Shown piece by piece: positions 15,586 to 25,168 of a stretch of 64,000 nucleotides of DNA (its first letter is position 1; the number at the start of each line of letters is the position of its first letter). The notes under the pieces are model-generated. The model was not told the DNA's origin, did not search any database, and saw only the letters and a program-made list of their open reading frames with translations. Location: positions 6,820,001 through 6,884,000 of the forward strand of contig NZ_JAPEMU010000001.1 in assembly GCF_026342405.1 (NCBI RefSeq), given 5' to 3'. A program made the position numbers and the translations under genes. Source of the DNA: Kitasatospora sp. NBC_00240 (lineage in GTDB: Bacteria; Actinomycetota; Actinomycetes; Streptomycetales; Streptomycetaceae).

Positions 15586-16992
15586 ATGCGCAACTCGCTT
15601 GCAGGCAAGAGGACCACCGCAGATCCCGGTGAGGACATTCCCGTAGCGCCCGGTGGCCTCCCCGTCGTGGGCCACGCGGTGAAGGCCCTGCGCGACCCGC
15701 GGGGATTCCTGCGCTCGCTGCCCGCGCACGGCGACGTCATGAGCATCAGCGTCGGCCCGCTCAAGGCGGTGATGGTCTGCGATCCGGAGTTGACCTCGCA
15801 GATACTCCTCAACGACCGCACCTACGACAAGGGTGGCCTGCTGTTCGACCGGGCCAAGGAGGTGTTCGGCGACGGTCTGGTGACCTGCCCGCACTCCATG
15901 CATCGGCGGGAGCGCCGGCTGGTCCAGCCCGCCTTCCACCGTAACCGGCTCTCCGGCTACGCCCAGGTGATGACCGAGGGCACGAGTCTGATGATCGGCA
16001 AGTGGCGGCACGGCCAGGTTCTGGACATGCCGGCCGAGATGCTCAGCCTGACGATGCACAACATGCTCCAGGCGATGCTCGGCGGGACGCTGCCCCCGCA
16101 GGACCTGCGCCAACTGGTCAGCGATGCCATCGAGGTGCAGCACGCGACCTACCGGCAGACGTTCACACCGGCCGTGCTGAACCGGATACCCACCCCGGGC
16201 AACCGGCGCTACCAGCGGGCCCTGGCCGGGCTCCACAACACCGTGACCGACATCATCGCCAAGGCCCAGGCCAACCCGGAGGACCACGGGGACCTGCTCT
16301 CGGCGCTCCTGGCGTCCCGCGACACCGGCGCCTCCGAGTGCCCGGTCGGCGGCGCCCAGAGCGAGCGCCTGAGCAGCGCCGAGCTCCGCAACGAGGTGTT
16401 GACCTTCCTGGTGGCGGGTTCGGAGACGACGGCGATCGCCCTGTCCTGGGCGCTGTACATGATCGCCCGTCACCCGGACGTCCAGCAGCGGTTGTGGGCC
16501 GAGGTCGACCGCGTGCTGGAGGGCAAGCCGGTGTCCCTGGACCACCTGCCCGACCTGAAGCTCGCCGACCAGATCATCACCGAGACACTGCGGCTGTACC
16601 CGCCGGCCGGAATGATCTGGACCCGGATCGTCACGGCGGACACCCGCCTGGGCGACTACGACATCCCGGCCGGCACGACCATCGCGTACAGCCCCTACGC
16701 GATGCACCGCCTGCCGCACTACTACCCGAACCCCGACGCCTTCGACCCCGACCGCTGGGACGCCGAGAAGCGGCACTCGACCCCGCGCAACAACGCCTTC
16801 CTCACCTTCGGCGGCGGCGCGCGCAAGTGCATCGGCGACCAGTTCGCCGTCACCGAGGCCGTGCTGGCGCTGGCGGACATCGCCTCCCGCTGGAGGCTGG
16901 AGCCCATGCCCGGCCAGGGGCACCCGGCCATCACCCCGTCGATGGGGCCGCGTGACCTGAAGATGCGCCTGACCGCCAGGGCGGCCGCGTAA
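15586..16992 (+). CDS. Cytochrome P450, CYP4/102-like, cluster-associated
   Basis: 468 residues from the ATG at 15586, with GGGAGGG upstream. Motifs: I-helix AGSETT, K-helix ETLR, PERF-like DPDRW, and haem loop FGGGARKCIG. It is longer than the P450 at 2247. The AGSETT and GGGARKCIG forms belong to the fatty-acid/terpene type P450s (PtlI-like pentalenene oxygenases), suggesting a hydrophobic chain or polycycle as substrate. It is the first gene behind the SARP-type repeats and precedes the PKS, so oxidation of the polyketide is the likely role. Redox partners are not encoded nearby. Confidence 0.92.
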   Translation: MRNSLAGKRTTADPGEDIPVAPGGLPVVGHAVKALRDPRGFLRSLPAHGDVMSISVGPLKAVMVCDPELTSQILLNDRTYDKGGLLFDRAKEVFGDGLVTCPHSMHRRERRLVQPAFHRNRLSGYAQVMTEGTSLMIGKWRHGQVLDMPAEMLSLTMHNMLQAMLGGTLPPQDLRQLVSDAIEVQHATYRQTFTPAVLNRIPTPGNRRYQRALAGLHNTVTDIIAKAQANPEDHGDLLSALLASRDTGASECPVGGAQSERLSSAELRNEVLTFLVAGSETTAIALSWALYMIARHPDVQQRLWAEVDRVLEGKPVSLDHLPDLKLADQIITETLRLYPPAGMIWTRIVTADTRLGDYDIPAGTTIAYSPYAMHRLPHYYPNPDAFDPDRWDAEKRHSTPRNNAFLTFGGGARKCIGDQFAVTEAVLALADIASRWRLEPMPGQGHPAITPSMGPRDLKMRLTARAAA

Positions 16993-17246
16993 GCACAGAT
17001 AAACGGCGCGAGCGCACGCACCGACCCGGGTGGGCGAGGAGGTTCCCGCCGTCCCGGGGGCCGGTAGGCCGCTCGCGCGGGTGTCGCCCGTGCCCTGGAG
17101 TGGGGAAGCCTCCAGGGCTCCGGCGCGCACCCGTCGACCTCCGGCAACGCGGTGGCGTTCCCACGGTGTGACGCGGCGCAGGCCCGCACGGCACCGTGCG
17201 GTGGAGCGTGCCCCGCCGAACCCGGTCGTCTCCACCCCCTACCGGA

Positions 17247-17272
17247 CACCGGTCCCCGAACGGGGACCGGTG
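17247..17272 (+). terminator. Hairpin after the P450 gene
   Basis: Perfect 11-bp stem (17247-17257 with 17262-17272), loop GAAC, in the 407-bp gap between the P450 and PKS genes. It could end P450 transcription, leaving the PKS under its own promoter. The rest of the gap from 16993 shows no gene. Confidence 0.6.
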
Positions 17273-17330
17273 CGAGTTCCGAGAACCACGAGCAGCCGCG
17301 CGGACGGCTACAGGACCCCTGTCCGGAAGC

Positions 17331-17390
17331 GCGAGCGGTCACGCATACGAAAAACGCAAGCGGTCACGCGTGGGGAAAAATATGTGAAAG
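17331..17390 (+). promoter_or_regulatory. Direct repeats and promoter region of the PKS gene
   Basis: A 14-bp word GCRAGCGGTCACGC occurs at 17331-17344 and 17356-17369 (25-bp pitch). It contains GTCACGC, the same heptamer found in the array upstream of the P450. An A/T-rich tract (GGGGAAAAATATG) follows immediately and may include the -10 element. The spacing to the PKS start is about 30 bp, so the leader would be very short. Confidence 0.55.
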
Positions 17391-17399
17391 GCAGGCGCA

Positions 17400-20300
17400 G
17401 TGATGGTAAGTCAGGAACGAGTCGGCATGAACGGTGCCAGGACTGCCGAGGGGACGAGGGAGCCTGTCGCCGTGATCGGGGTGGGTCTGCGCCTCCCGGG
17501 GGGGATCACCACCCTGGGCGGGCTGTGGACGGCCCTGGCCGGCGGCGAGGACCTCGTCACGTCGGTACCAGGTGACCGGTTCAGCACCGACGATTTCGTG
17601 ATCGACGGCGGCGGGGCGCGGCCGGGGAAGGCCTACACCGGCGCGGCCGGCATCTTCGGTGACGTCTGGGGCTTCGACCCGGAGTACTTCGGCATCTCGC
17701 CGAAGGAGGCCGCCCAGATCGACCCGCAGCAGCGGTTGCTGCTGGAGTGCGCGGTGGAGGCCTTCGACGACGGCGGCGTCGACCCGCGGCTGCTGGCGGG
17801 TGCGGACGTGGCGGTCGTGATGGGCCTGACCGTCCAGGACTACTGGGGCCTGCTGCTGCGCCGTCCCGGGGTGATGAACTCGTTCGCCCCCACCGGTACC
17901 GGGGCGTTCAGTGCGGCGAACCGTCTGTCCTACCTGTTCGACTTCCACGGGCCGTCCCACACGGTCGACACGGCCTGCTCCTCCTCCCTGACGGCCCTTC
18001 ACCTGGCGGCCGAGACGGTCCGTTCGGGCCGTTGCGAGGTCGCGCTGGCCGGTGGCGTCAACCTGGTGCTCGGCCCGGGTGGGCACGTCATATCCAGCCA
18101 GGCGTCGATGCTCTCCCCGACGGGCCGCTGCCACTCCTTCTCGGAGGACGGCGACGGCTTCGTCCGGTCCGAGGGCGCCGGCGTGGTGCTCCTGAAGACG
18201 CTGAGCCGTGCCCTGGCCGACGGTGACCGGATCCACGCGGTGATCAGGTCCTCGGTGGTCAACGCCGACGGGCGGACCCTGGGAATGTCCATGCCGGGCG
18301 CGGACGCGCAGGCGGCGATGCTGGAGCGTGCCTACGCCGAGGCCGGTGTGACCGCCGATCAGGTGTCCTACGTGGAGGCCCACGGGACGGGCACGAACGC
18401 CGGCGACCCGGCGGAGTGCTCGGCTCTGGGACGGGTCCTGGGGCAGCGCCGCAGCGGGAAGCCGCTGCCGATCGGGTCGGTGAAGTCGAACCTCGGGCAC
18501 CTCGAAGCCGCCGCCGGCATGGCGGGCCTGTTCAAGGCCATGCTGGTGCTGCGCGAGCAGCGGGTGCCCGCGACCTTGCACGCGCAGCCGCTGAACCGGT
18601 CGATCGACTTCGGCGGGCTGGGGCTCGACCCGGTGACGGCGATGCAGCCGCTGGACAGCGGCCCAGGCGTGCGGCGCATCGCCGGCGTGAACTCGTTCGG
18701 CATCGGCGGCGCGAACGCGCACGTGGTGCTGGAGCTGCCGGACCCGCAGCCGGCCCCCGGCGCCGACGCGGACGCGTCCGCGCCGTCCGGCGCGGCCGTG
18801 CCGGTGGTGGTCACCGGCCGCACCGAGGCGGCGCTGCGCGAGGCGGCGCTGGCGATGGCCGACCACCTTGAGGGCATCGACGACTCCGCTCTGGCGGACG
18901 TCGGGTACACCACCGTGCGGCGCCGAGAGCGCCGTGAGCTGAGCGCGGCCGTGCTGGCCACCAGTGGCGCGGCGGCCGCGCAGGCGCTGCGGGAGCTGGC
19001 CGAGAAGGGCGCGTCCGACGAGGCGGCCTCGGCCGGCAGCACCTCCCGCGGCCGCGTCGGGTTCGTCTTCAGCGGCAACGGCACCCAGTGGCCGCGGATG
19101 GGCGCGGAGCTGCTCGGGCACGACTGCGCCTTCACCTCCGAGGTCCAGGCCGTCAGCCGCGAACTGGAACCGCTGCTGGGCTGGTCGGTCGAGGCCGAGA
19201 TGGCCACGCCCGACAACGCCCGGTGGGCGCTGACCGAGGTCGCGCAGCCGATGCTGTTCGCCCTGCAGGCCGGCCTGGTCGCGTCGCTGCGCGAGCGCGG
19301 CGTGCTCCCGCAGGCGGTCTGCGGCCACAGCGTCGGCGAGGTCGCGGCCGCCTACTGCGCCGGCGTGCTGGACCGCTCCCAGGCGTGCCGGGTGATCGCG
19401 CACCGCAGCCTCTCGCAGGCGCCCACCTTCGGGACCGGGCGGATGGCGGCCGTGGCACTGTCGCCCGAGCAGGCCCAGCGCCTGCTCGACGGAACGGGCT
19501 CGGCCGACCGCGTGGTCGTCGCGGCCGTGAACTCCCGCAACGACGTCACCCTGGCAGGCGACAGCGAGACGCTGGAGGCCCTCGAGGGTAGCTGCGTCGC
19601 CGACAGTGTGACCTTCCGGTTCCTGCGCCTGGACTATCCCTTCCACAGCCCGGCCATGGACGCGGTCCGCGGCCCGCTGAAGGAGGGCCTGGGCGAGCTC
19701 GTCGCCGGTCCGGGCGAGATCCCGCTGATCTCCACCGTGACCGGCCGCGCGGTCGCGGACCAGGAGATGGACGCCGACTACTGGTGGCGCAACGTGCGCG
19801 AGCCGGTCCAGTTCGCCGGTGCGGTCGCGGCGATGGTCGGCGCGGAGCACGGCTGCGACGTCCTGGTCGAGGTCGGCCCGCACCCGGCGCTCAGCAGCTA
19901 CCTGCGCCGCATCGCCGTCGACGAGGGCGCGTCGGTGGAGGTCGCGTCGACGCTGACCCGGATCAGCGCCGGTCCGCAGACCCTGGGCGGCACCGTGCTG
20001 CGCGCGGTCGCGGCCGGGGCGCAGCTGGACTGGGACCGGTTCTTCCCCCAGGGCGGTCGCGTCGTCGATGTCCCCGCCTACGCGTGGCAGCGTCAGCGCT
20101 ACCAGCTGGGCGACCCCTCGTGGTGGTCCGACCACGAGATCGCGCCGGCGCCGCAGCCCGTCCCGTCCAACCCGCTGCTGGGCCGGCGCCTGTTGGGGGC
20201 CGACCCGACGTGGGGGCGGGAGCAGAGCGCGGCCTGGCTCGCGGACCACAAGGTCGGTGACGCCGTCTTCCTGCCCGGCACGGGCTTCCTCGACATGGCG

Positions 20301-23300
20301 CTGTCGGCAGCCCGCGAGGTGCAGGCCGGCGCGGTGGAACTGCTCGACATCTCCTTGCACAGGTCGCTGGTCCTGCCCACTGAGCCCGGAGCGGCTCCGG
20401 TGCGTACCACCACCACCGTCCGTCCCGACGGGACCTTTGTCGTCGCCGGGCACACCGGTGCGGACATCGAGGCCGTCCAGCAGGTGACCGGACGGTGGCG
20501 CGGGCTGGCCGACGCCAGGCCCGCTCCGCTGGACCTGGCCGCTCTCGCCGGCCGGATCACCGAGCCCCTGGACATGTCCGGGCACTACCAGGCCTGCGAC
20601 GCGGTGTCGCTCCACTACGGGCCGGCCTTCCGGACCCTGAAGACGCTGACCGTCAAGGACAGCGAGGGGCTGGCGGGCCTGCACACCGAGCACTTCCCCG
20701 ACGCCGAGCACCAGGCGCTGGTCGTCCTGCTCGACGGCTGCCTCCAAGCGATGCTGCCGCTCTCCGCCCACGTGGTGAACGGGTCCGCGCAGCAGTACGT
20801 CCCCCACCTCCCGGTGGCAGTGGGCAGCGTCCGCGTCTGGGGGCCCCTGCCCGCCACAGTCATCGCGTACATGCGCCTGACGACCGTCACCGAGACCGGG
20901 CTGATGGCCGACATCACCGTCTGCCGCACCGACGGAACGGTCCTGCTGGCCCTTGGGGACGTGTACGCGCGGCGCATCGAGAACAGCGCCTCGCCCGCGC
21001 CCCGGGTCTACAACGAGGTGCTCCGGGCCCGCCCGCGGACGACCGGGCTGGCCGGCACCCCCTGCCCGCTCCCCGCGCCCGAGGGCGTCATCGAGGCCTG
21101 CGCCCCGGACATCGCCCGCCTCGACGAGGCGTTCCGGGACTCCGGCTACAGCGAGCACATGGAGAAGTCCCGGCTGCTGAGCGCGCAGTACATGGCGGCC
21201 GCCGTGGGCAGCATCCTGGAGTCCGCGGTGGAACGCGGTGCGATCGAGCTCACCGGCGAGGCCGGCCGACGGGAGTTCACCCTCGGCGACTTGCGGAGCC
21301 TCGGTCTCCGGGAGAGCCTGCGCTCCCTGGTGGAGGTGATGCTGGCGATCGGCGTCAAGTACGGGTTGCTGACCGCTCGTGCGGAGGGCGGCTGGTGCCA
21401 GACCGGCACGCCGACCCCCGAGGCGCTGCTGCAGGGCTGGCTGAAGGAGTTCCCCGAGCTCGTCGTGATGTGGCAGGCCGCTGCCTGGGTCGGGCGCAGC
21501 CTGCCCGGCGTCCTCACCGGTGAGGCCGAGGGCCTGGAGGTGCTGTTCGGCGAGTCCGGTCCGATCGCCGCACAGGTCTACAACAACGACCCCGGGCTCA
21601 CCTACCTGTCCGACGCCGCGGTGGCGTACCTGACCCGCCTGCTGGCCGAGTGGCCGGCCGACCGGCCGCTGCGGATCCTGGAGATCGGTGCCGGCACCGG
21701 CGGTTTCACCGCCCGCCTGCTGCCCCACTTGCCGGCCGAGCGCACGCACTACGTGTACACCGACATCTCCTCGGCGTTCTTCCCCAAGGCGCAGGCCCGC
21801 TTCGCGGCCTTCAACTTCCTTGAGTTCCAGGCCCTGGACCTGAGCATCGATCCGGTCGAGCAGGGCTTCGTGCCGGGGTCCTTCGACCTCGTCGTCGCGA
21901 GCAACGCCCTGCACACCACGCTCGACATCACCGAGGGCACCCGCCACGCCGCCACGCTCCTGGACCAGAACGGTCAGCTCGTCGTGCTGGAGATGCACAG
22001 CAACGCCTACGTCGCGACCCTGTTCGGCATCCTGGACTCCTTCTGGGACTCCACCGACACCGAACTGCGACCGGCCGGTGCGGTGCTGACGCGTGACCAG
22101 TGGCCGTTGGTGCTGGAGGAGGCCGGGTTCGCGTCGAGCTCGTACCTGAGCGCGCAGCCGGACGAGGAGGGCATCCCCGCGTCGGTCATCGCGGCGGTCC
22201 GTGGCACGGCCACCCGGCCGAGCACCACGCCGCAGGACGCGGACGGCGTGACCGCCCCGTGCCTGCTGTTCGCCGAGAGCGGGGACCTCTCCGCGGAGAG
22301 CCTCGGCGGGCTCGTGGCAGCCGCCGTGACCGCCACCGGAGCACGCGAGGTGGCGCTCGCCGCCCTGCAGCCGGGGACGGACTGGGCGGCTCTGCTGCCG
22401 GCCGCGGGGCCGGTCGACATCGTCCTGGTCGTCGACGACACCGAGTCGGCGACGATCGAGCAGGTCACCGCGCGGGCCGCCCAGGCCTGCGGCCGGCTGA
22501 GCGCGCTTGCTGCCGCCTGTGCGCAGGTCGGCGCCGACCTCCAGCCCACCCTGTGGGTGGTGACGCCGATGACCGCGGACGGTCTGGACGCCCCGATGAC
22601 CCAGACCGGTGCGGCCCTGTGGGGCGCCAGCCGCACGCTGGCCAACGAGCAGCCGCTGCTGACCGTCCGGAAGATCCGGGTCGCAGGCGGGACGGCGGGG
22701 TCGCGGCAGCAGACGGCCGGCCACGTCGCGTACGAGATCACCCACCCCGATGCCGAGGACGAGTGCGTGATCACCGCACACGGGCGCTTCGTCGTGCGGG
22801 TGCAGGCGCTGCCGGAGACACGGCGGACCCACGCCCACGGCGCCACCGCGCAGTTCGCGCTCTCCGTCCACGGCGAGGCGGGCACCCAGCCCCGGCTCGT
22901 CTGGCAGGACACCAGCATCCCCGCCCCAGGAGCCGGTGAGATCACCGTCCGGGTGCAGGCCGCGGCCTTCAACAGCCGTGACGCGCTCTTCGCCACGGGT
23001 CGCCTGCTCCCGCCGCGCGGCGCCCGTCCGGGCGACATCCACCTCGGCTGCGAGGGCGCGGGCGTCGTGACCGCCGTCGGCGAGGAGGTTACCGGCATCC
23101 GCCCGGGCGACCGGGTCGCCGGCATCACGCAGGGCGGCTGGCTGGCCTCGCACATCAACCTGCGCGCCGACCGGGTGGTGAAACTCCCCGAGCACGTCAC
23201 CGCCACCGAGGCGGCCACGCTGCTCATCGCCGAGCTGACCACGCACCACGTCCTGGAACACCTGGCCGGTCTGGGCCCGGACGACAGCCTTCTCATCCTG

Positions 23301-24959
23301 GGCGGAACCGACGGGACAGGCCTGGCGGCCTTGGACTTCGCCCGGCGGGCCGGTAGCCGCGTCATCGTCGGCGCCTCCACGCCGGCCCTGCGCGCCCTGC
23401 TGACCCTCCCGGCGGTCGACCTGGTGGTGGACTCGGGTGCTGCCGGCTTCGCCGAGGAGGTCCGGCGGGTCAGCCCGGGCGGTGTCGATGTCGTACTCAA
23501 CCTCAGCGCCCTCTCCGCGGACCTGCGCCGGCGTGCGCTGGACCTCCTGGCGCCCGGGGGGCACTTCTTCGACGTCGAACCGCTCGTCACGGCCTCCCCG
23601 ACGTCGCTGCAGCTGCCGTCCCCGGACCGTGACGTCACCATGCACGCCATCGACGTGGTCGGCTGGTTCGGGCAGTCCTCGCAGACCGTGGACCGCTGCC
23701 TGGACGACCTGCAGAAGATGATCGACAGCGGCGAATGCCGCCCGGTGCCCCACACGGTCCACGCCTCCGACAGGACCTACGAGGCCCTGGACATCGTCCT
23801 GGCCGGCCAGGGGGCCGGGAAGACCGTCATCGTGCTGGAGGACGGGGTCTTCCTGGACCGGGCCCCGGAGCCGCCGGTTCTGGACCCCACGGCGACCTAC
23901 CTGGTTTCCGGCGGCCTCGACGGCTTCGGAGCCGAGACCGCCCGGCACCTGGTCCGCCGGGGAGCCCGTCACCTCACGCTCGTCAGCCGACGGGGCACCG
24001 CACGCAACGAGGCCGCCGTCGCCCTGGTCAGCAGCCTGAACGACCAGGGGGTCGGGGTGGACGCGCGCGCCGTGGACATCTCCGACGCGGACAGCGTCGA
24101 CCAGCTCTTCCGCGACATCGACGCGAGCGGACGCCGGCTCGGCGGGGTGGTCCACGCGGCCATGGTCCTGGACGACGACGAGGTCACCGACCTGACGGTC
24201 GACCGCTACCTCACCGTCCTCAACCCCAAGCTCACCGGGGCGCTCCTGCTCGATTCCCACACCCGGCGGCTCAACGTCGACTTCTTCGCGATGTACTCCT
24301 CCTTCGCCGCGCTGCTGGGCAACCGGAGGCAGGCCTCGTACAGCGGCGCCAGCCTGACCTTGGAGAACATCGCGCGCCGGCGCCGGCACGACGGCCTGCC
24401 CGCCACCGTCCTCCAGCTGGGCGCCATCTCGGACGTCGGCTACGTGCTCCGCACCGGGATCACCTCGGTGATGAGCGACTACGGCATCCTGCCGATGACC
24501 GGGGCCCAGGCGCTGGACCGGTTCGACATGTTGCTCAACCACCCCGACACCACGGTCACCGCGGTGGTCGCGGAGTCCCGGGGTCGCGAGCAGGCACTCA
24601 TGGCCTTCCTTCCCGCCGTCACGGCACCCCGGACCGCTCTGCTGGTCCGGACGCCGGACGCCAGCGACGACGACAGTCTCCTGCCGCGTCTGCGGGCCGC
24701 CGCCTCCACGGAGGAAGCCCGCCCGATCCTGCTGGAGGCCCTGACGTCCTGGCTGGCCTCCGGTCTGCACACCACGCCGAACCGCGTCGACGTCAACCGC
24801 CGCATCGACCAACTCGGCGCCGACTCCCTGACCGCCACCGAACTCATCGGCCACATCCGTCGCCGCACCGGCTGCGCGATCCCGGCCTCCGAGGTCATCA
24901 CCGCATCCCTCACCGGCATCGCGGCCTCCCTCCTCGTCCAGCTCCGCCCCGAGAGCTAG
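17400..24959 (+). CDS. Iterative-type highly reducing PKS: KS-AT-DH-cMT-ER-KR-ACP
   Basis: 2,519 residues; the GTG at 17400 is used, with ATGs at 17403 and 17427 also possible. KS ~20-445 with Cys193 (DTACSSS), His328 (EAHGTG) and His367 (NLGHLEA). AT ~550-860 with Ser644 in GHSVGE and YPFHS at 746-750, suggesting malonyl-CoA. DH ~923-1200 with His950 and Asp1112. C-methyltransferase ~1250-1600 with SAM loop LEIGAGTGG at 1427-1435. A structural linker region comes next. ER ~1825-2150 has a weak NADPH loop (LGGTDGTG). KR ~2164-2350 has GGLDGFG, Ser2300/2301 and Tyr2314, but Ser2318 replaces the usual Asn. ACP has Ser2476 in LGADSL. No thioesterase. One full module with cMT and ER is the order of fungal HR-PKSs and implies iterative synthesis of a methylated, reduced chain. 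Confidence 0.93.
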   Translation: MMVSQERVGMNGARTAEGTREPVAVIGVGLRLPGGITTLGGLWTALAGGEDLVTSVPGDRFSTDDFVIDGGGARPGKAYTGAAGIFGDVWGFDPEYFGISPKEAAQIDPQQRLLLECAVEAFDDGGVDPRLLAGADVAVVMGLTVQDYWGLLLRRPGVMNSFAPTGTGAFSAANRLSYLFDFHGPSHTVDTACSSSLTALHLAAETVRSGRCEVALAGGVNLVLGPGGHVISSQASMLSPTGRCHSFSEDGDGFVRSEGAGVVLLKTLSRALADGDRIHAVIRSSVVNADGRTLGMSMPGADAQAAMLERAYAEAGVTADQVSYVEAHGTGTNAGDPAECSALGRVLGQRRSGKPLPIGSVKSNLGHLEAAAGMAGLFKAMLVLREQRVPATLHAQPLNRSIDFGGLGLDPVTAMQPLDSGPGVRRIAGVNSFGIGGANAHVVLELPDPQPAPGADADASAPSGAAVPVVVTGRTEAALREAALAMADHLEGIDDSALADVGYTTVRRRERRELSAAVLATSGAAAAQALRELAEKGASDEAASAGSTSRGRVGFVFSGNGTQWPRMGAELLGHDCAFTSEVQAVSRELEPLLGWSVEAEMATPDNARWALTEVAQPMLFALQAGLVASLRERGVLPQAVCGHSVGEVAAAYCAGVLDRSQACRVIAHRSLSQAPTFGTGRMAAVALSPEQAQRLLDGTGSADRVVVAAVNSRNDVTLAGDSETLEALEGSCVADSVTFRFLRLDYPFHSPAMDAVRGPLKEGLGELVAGPGEIPLISTVTGRAVADQEMDADYWWRNVREPVQFAGAVAAMVGAEHGCDVLVEVGPHPALSSYLRRIAVDEGASVEVASTLTRISAGPQTLGGTVLRAVAAGAQLDWDRFFPQGGRVVDVPAYAWQRQRYQLGDPSWWSDHEIAPAPQPVPSNPLLGRRLLGADPTWGREQSAAWLADHKVGDAVFLPGTGFLDMALSAAREVQAGAVELLDISLHRSLVLPTEPGAAPVRTTTTVRPDGTFVVAGHTGADIEAVQQVTGRWRGLADARPAPLDLAALAGRITEPLDMSGHYQACDAVSLHYGPAFRTLKTLTVKDSEGLAGLHTEHFPDAEHQALVVLLDGCLQAMLPLSAHVVNGSAQQYVPHLPVAVGSVRVWGPLPATVIAYMRLTTVTETGLMADITVCRTDGTVLLALGDVYARRIENSASPAPRVYNEVLRARPRTTGLAGTPCPLPAPEGVIEACAPDIARLDEAFRDSGYSEHMEKSRLLSAQYMAAAVGSILESAVERGAIELTGEAGRREFTLGDLRSLGLRESLRSLVEVMLAIGVKYGLLTARAEGGWCQTGTPTPEALLQGWLKEFPELVVMWQAAAWVGRSLPGVLTGEAEGLEVLFGESGPIAAQVYNNDPGLTYLSDAAVAYLTRLLAEWPADRPLRILEIGAGTGGFTARLLPHLPAERTHYVYTDISSAFFPKAQARFAAFNFLEFQALDLSIDPVEQGFVPGSFDLVVASNALHTTLDITEGTRHAATLLDQNGQLVVLEMHSNAYVATLFGILDSFWDSTDTELRPAGAVLTRDQWPLVLEEAGFASSSYLSAQPDEEGIPASVIAAVRGTATRPSTTPQDADGVTAPCLLFAESGDLSAESLGGLVAAAVTATGAREVALAALQPGTDWAALLPAAGPVDIVLVVDDTESATIEQVTARAAQACGRLSALAAACAQVGADLQPTLWVVTPMTADGLDAPMTQTGAALWGASRTLANEQPLLTVRKIRVAGGTAGSRQQTAGHVAYEITHPDAEDECVITAHGRFVVRVQALPETRRTHAHGATAQFALSVHGEAGTQPRLVWQDTSIPAPGAGEITVRVQAAAFNSRDALFATGRLLPPRGARPGDIHLGCEGAGVVTAVGEEVTGIRPGDRVAGITQGGWLASHINLRADRVVKLPEHVTATEAATLLIAELTTHHVLEHLAGLGPDDSLLILGGTDGTGLAALDFARRAGSRVIVGASTPALRALLTLPAVDLVVDSGAAGFAEEVRRVSPGGVDVVLNLSALSADLRRRALDLLAPGGHFFDVEPLVTASPTSLQLPSPDRDVTMHAIDVVGWFGQSSQTVDRCLDDLQKMIDSGECRPVPHTVHASDRTYEALDIVLAGQGAGKTVIVLEDGVFLDRAPEPPVLDPTATYLVSGGLDGFGAETARHLVRRGARHLTLVSRRGTARNEAAVALVSSLNDQGVGVDARAVDISDADSVDQLFRDIDASGRRLGGVVHAAMVLDDDEVTDLTVDRYLTVLNPKLTGALLLDSHTRRLNVDFFAMYSSFAALLGNRRQASYSGASLTLENIARRRRHDGLPATVLQLGAISDVGYVLRTGITSVMSDYGILPMTGAQALDRFDMLLNHPDTTVTAVVAESRGREQALMAFLPAVTAPRTALLVRTPDASDDDSLLPRLRAAASTEEARPILLEALTSWLASGLHTTPNRVDVNRRIDQLGADSLTATELIGHIRRRTGCAIPASEVITASLTGIAASLLVQLRPES

Positions 24960-24996
24960 TCCTGGCAGACCCCGCGCCCCGCGCAGGGGTGCGGAC

Positions 24997-25044
24997 GACC
25001 TGCCGGGTCGCGGCCGTTGCACAACGGCCGCGACCCGGCAGGTC
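24997..25044 (+). terminator. Strong hairpin after the PKS gene
   Basis: Perfect 23-bp inverted repeat (24997-25019 with 25022-25044) beginning 38 bp after the PKS stop. It should end or attenuate the PKS transcript before the acyltransferase-fold gene at 25169, which may therefore have its own promoter or be expressed at a lower level. Confidence 0.75.
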
Positions 25045-25168
25045 CCAACATTCGACAGTCAAACCGCATGCCCGTGGTCCGGAACCGGATTCGGCAGTGA
25101 GTCAGCCTGGTGGGCGCAGCCTCTGTTCCTGGTGGCTACGAACAGGCAGACATCCCGGGAGAGAACAG

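Noticed and set aside
17364..25022. 2,552-codon open frame on the minus strand opposite the PKS
   Set aside because: High GC makes stops rare on the opposite strand. The translation is Gly/Arg/Gln-rich with no domain, while the plus strand has intact PKS motifs.
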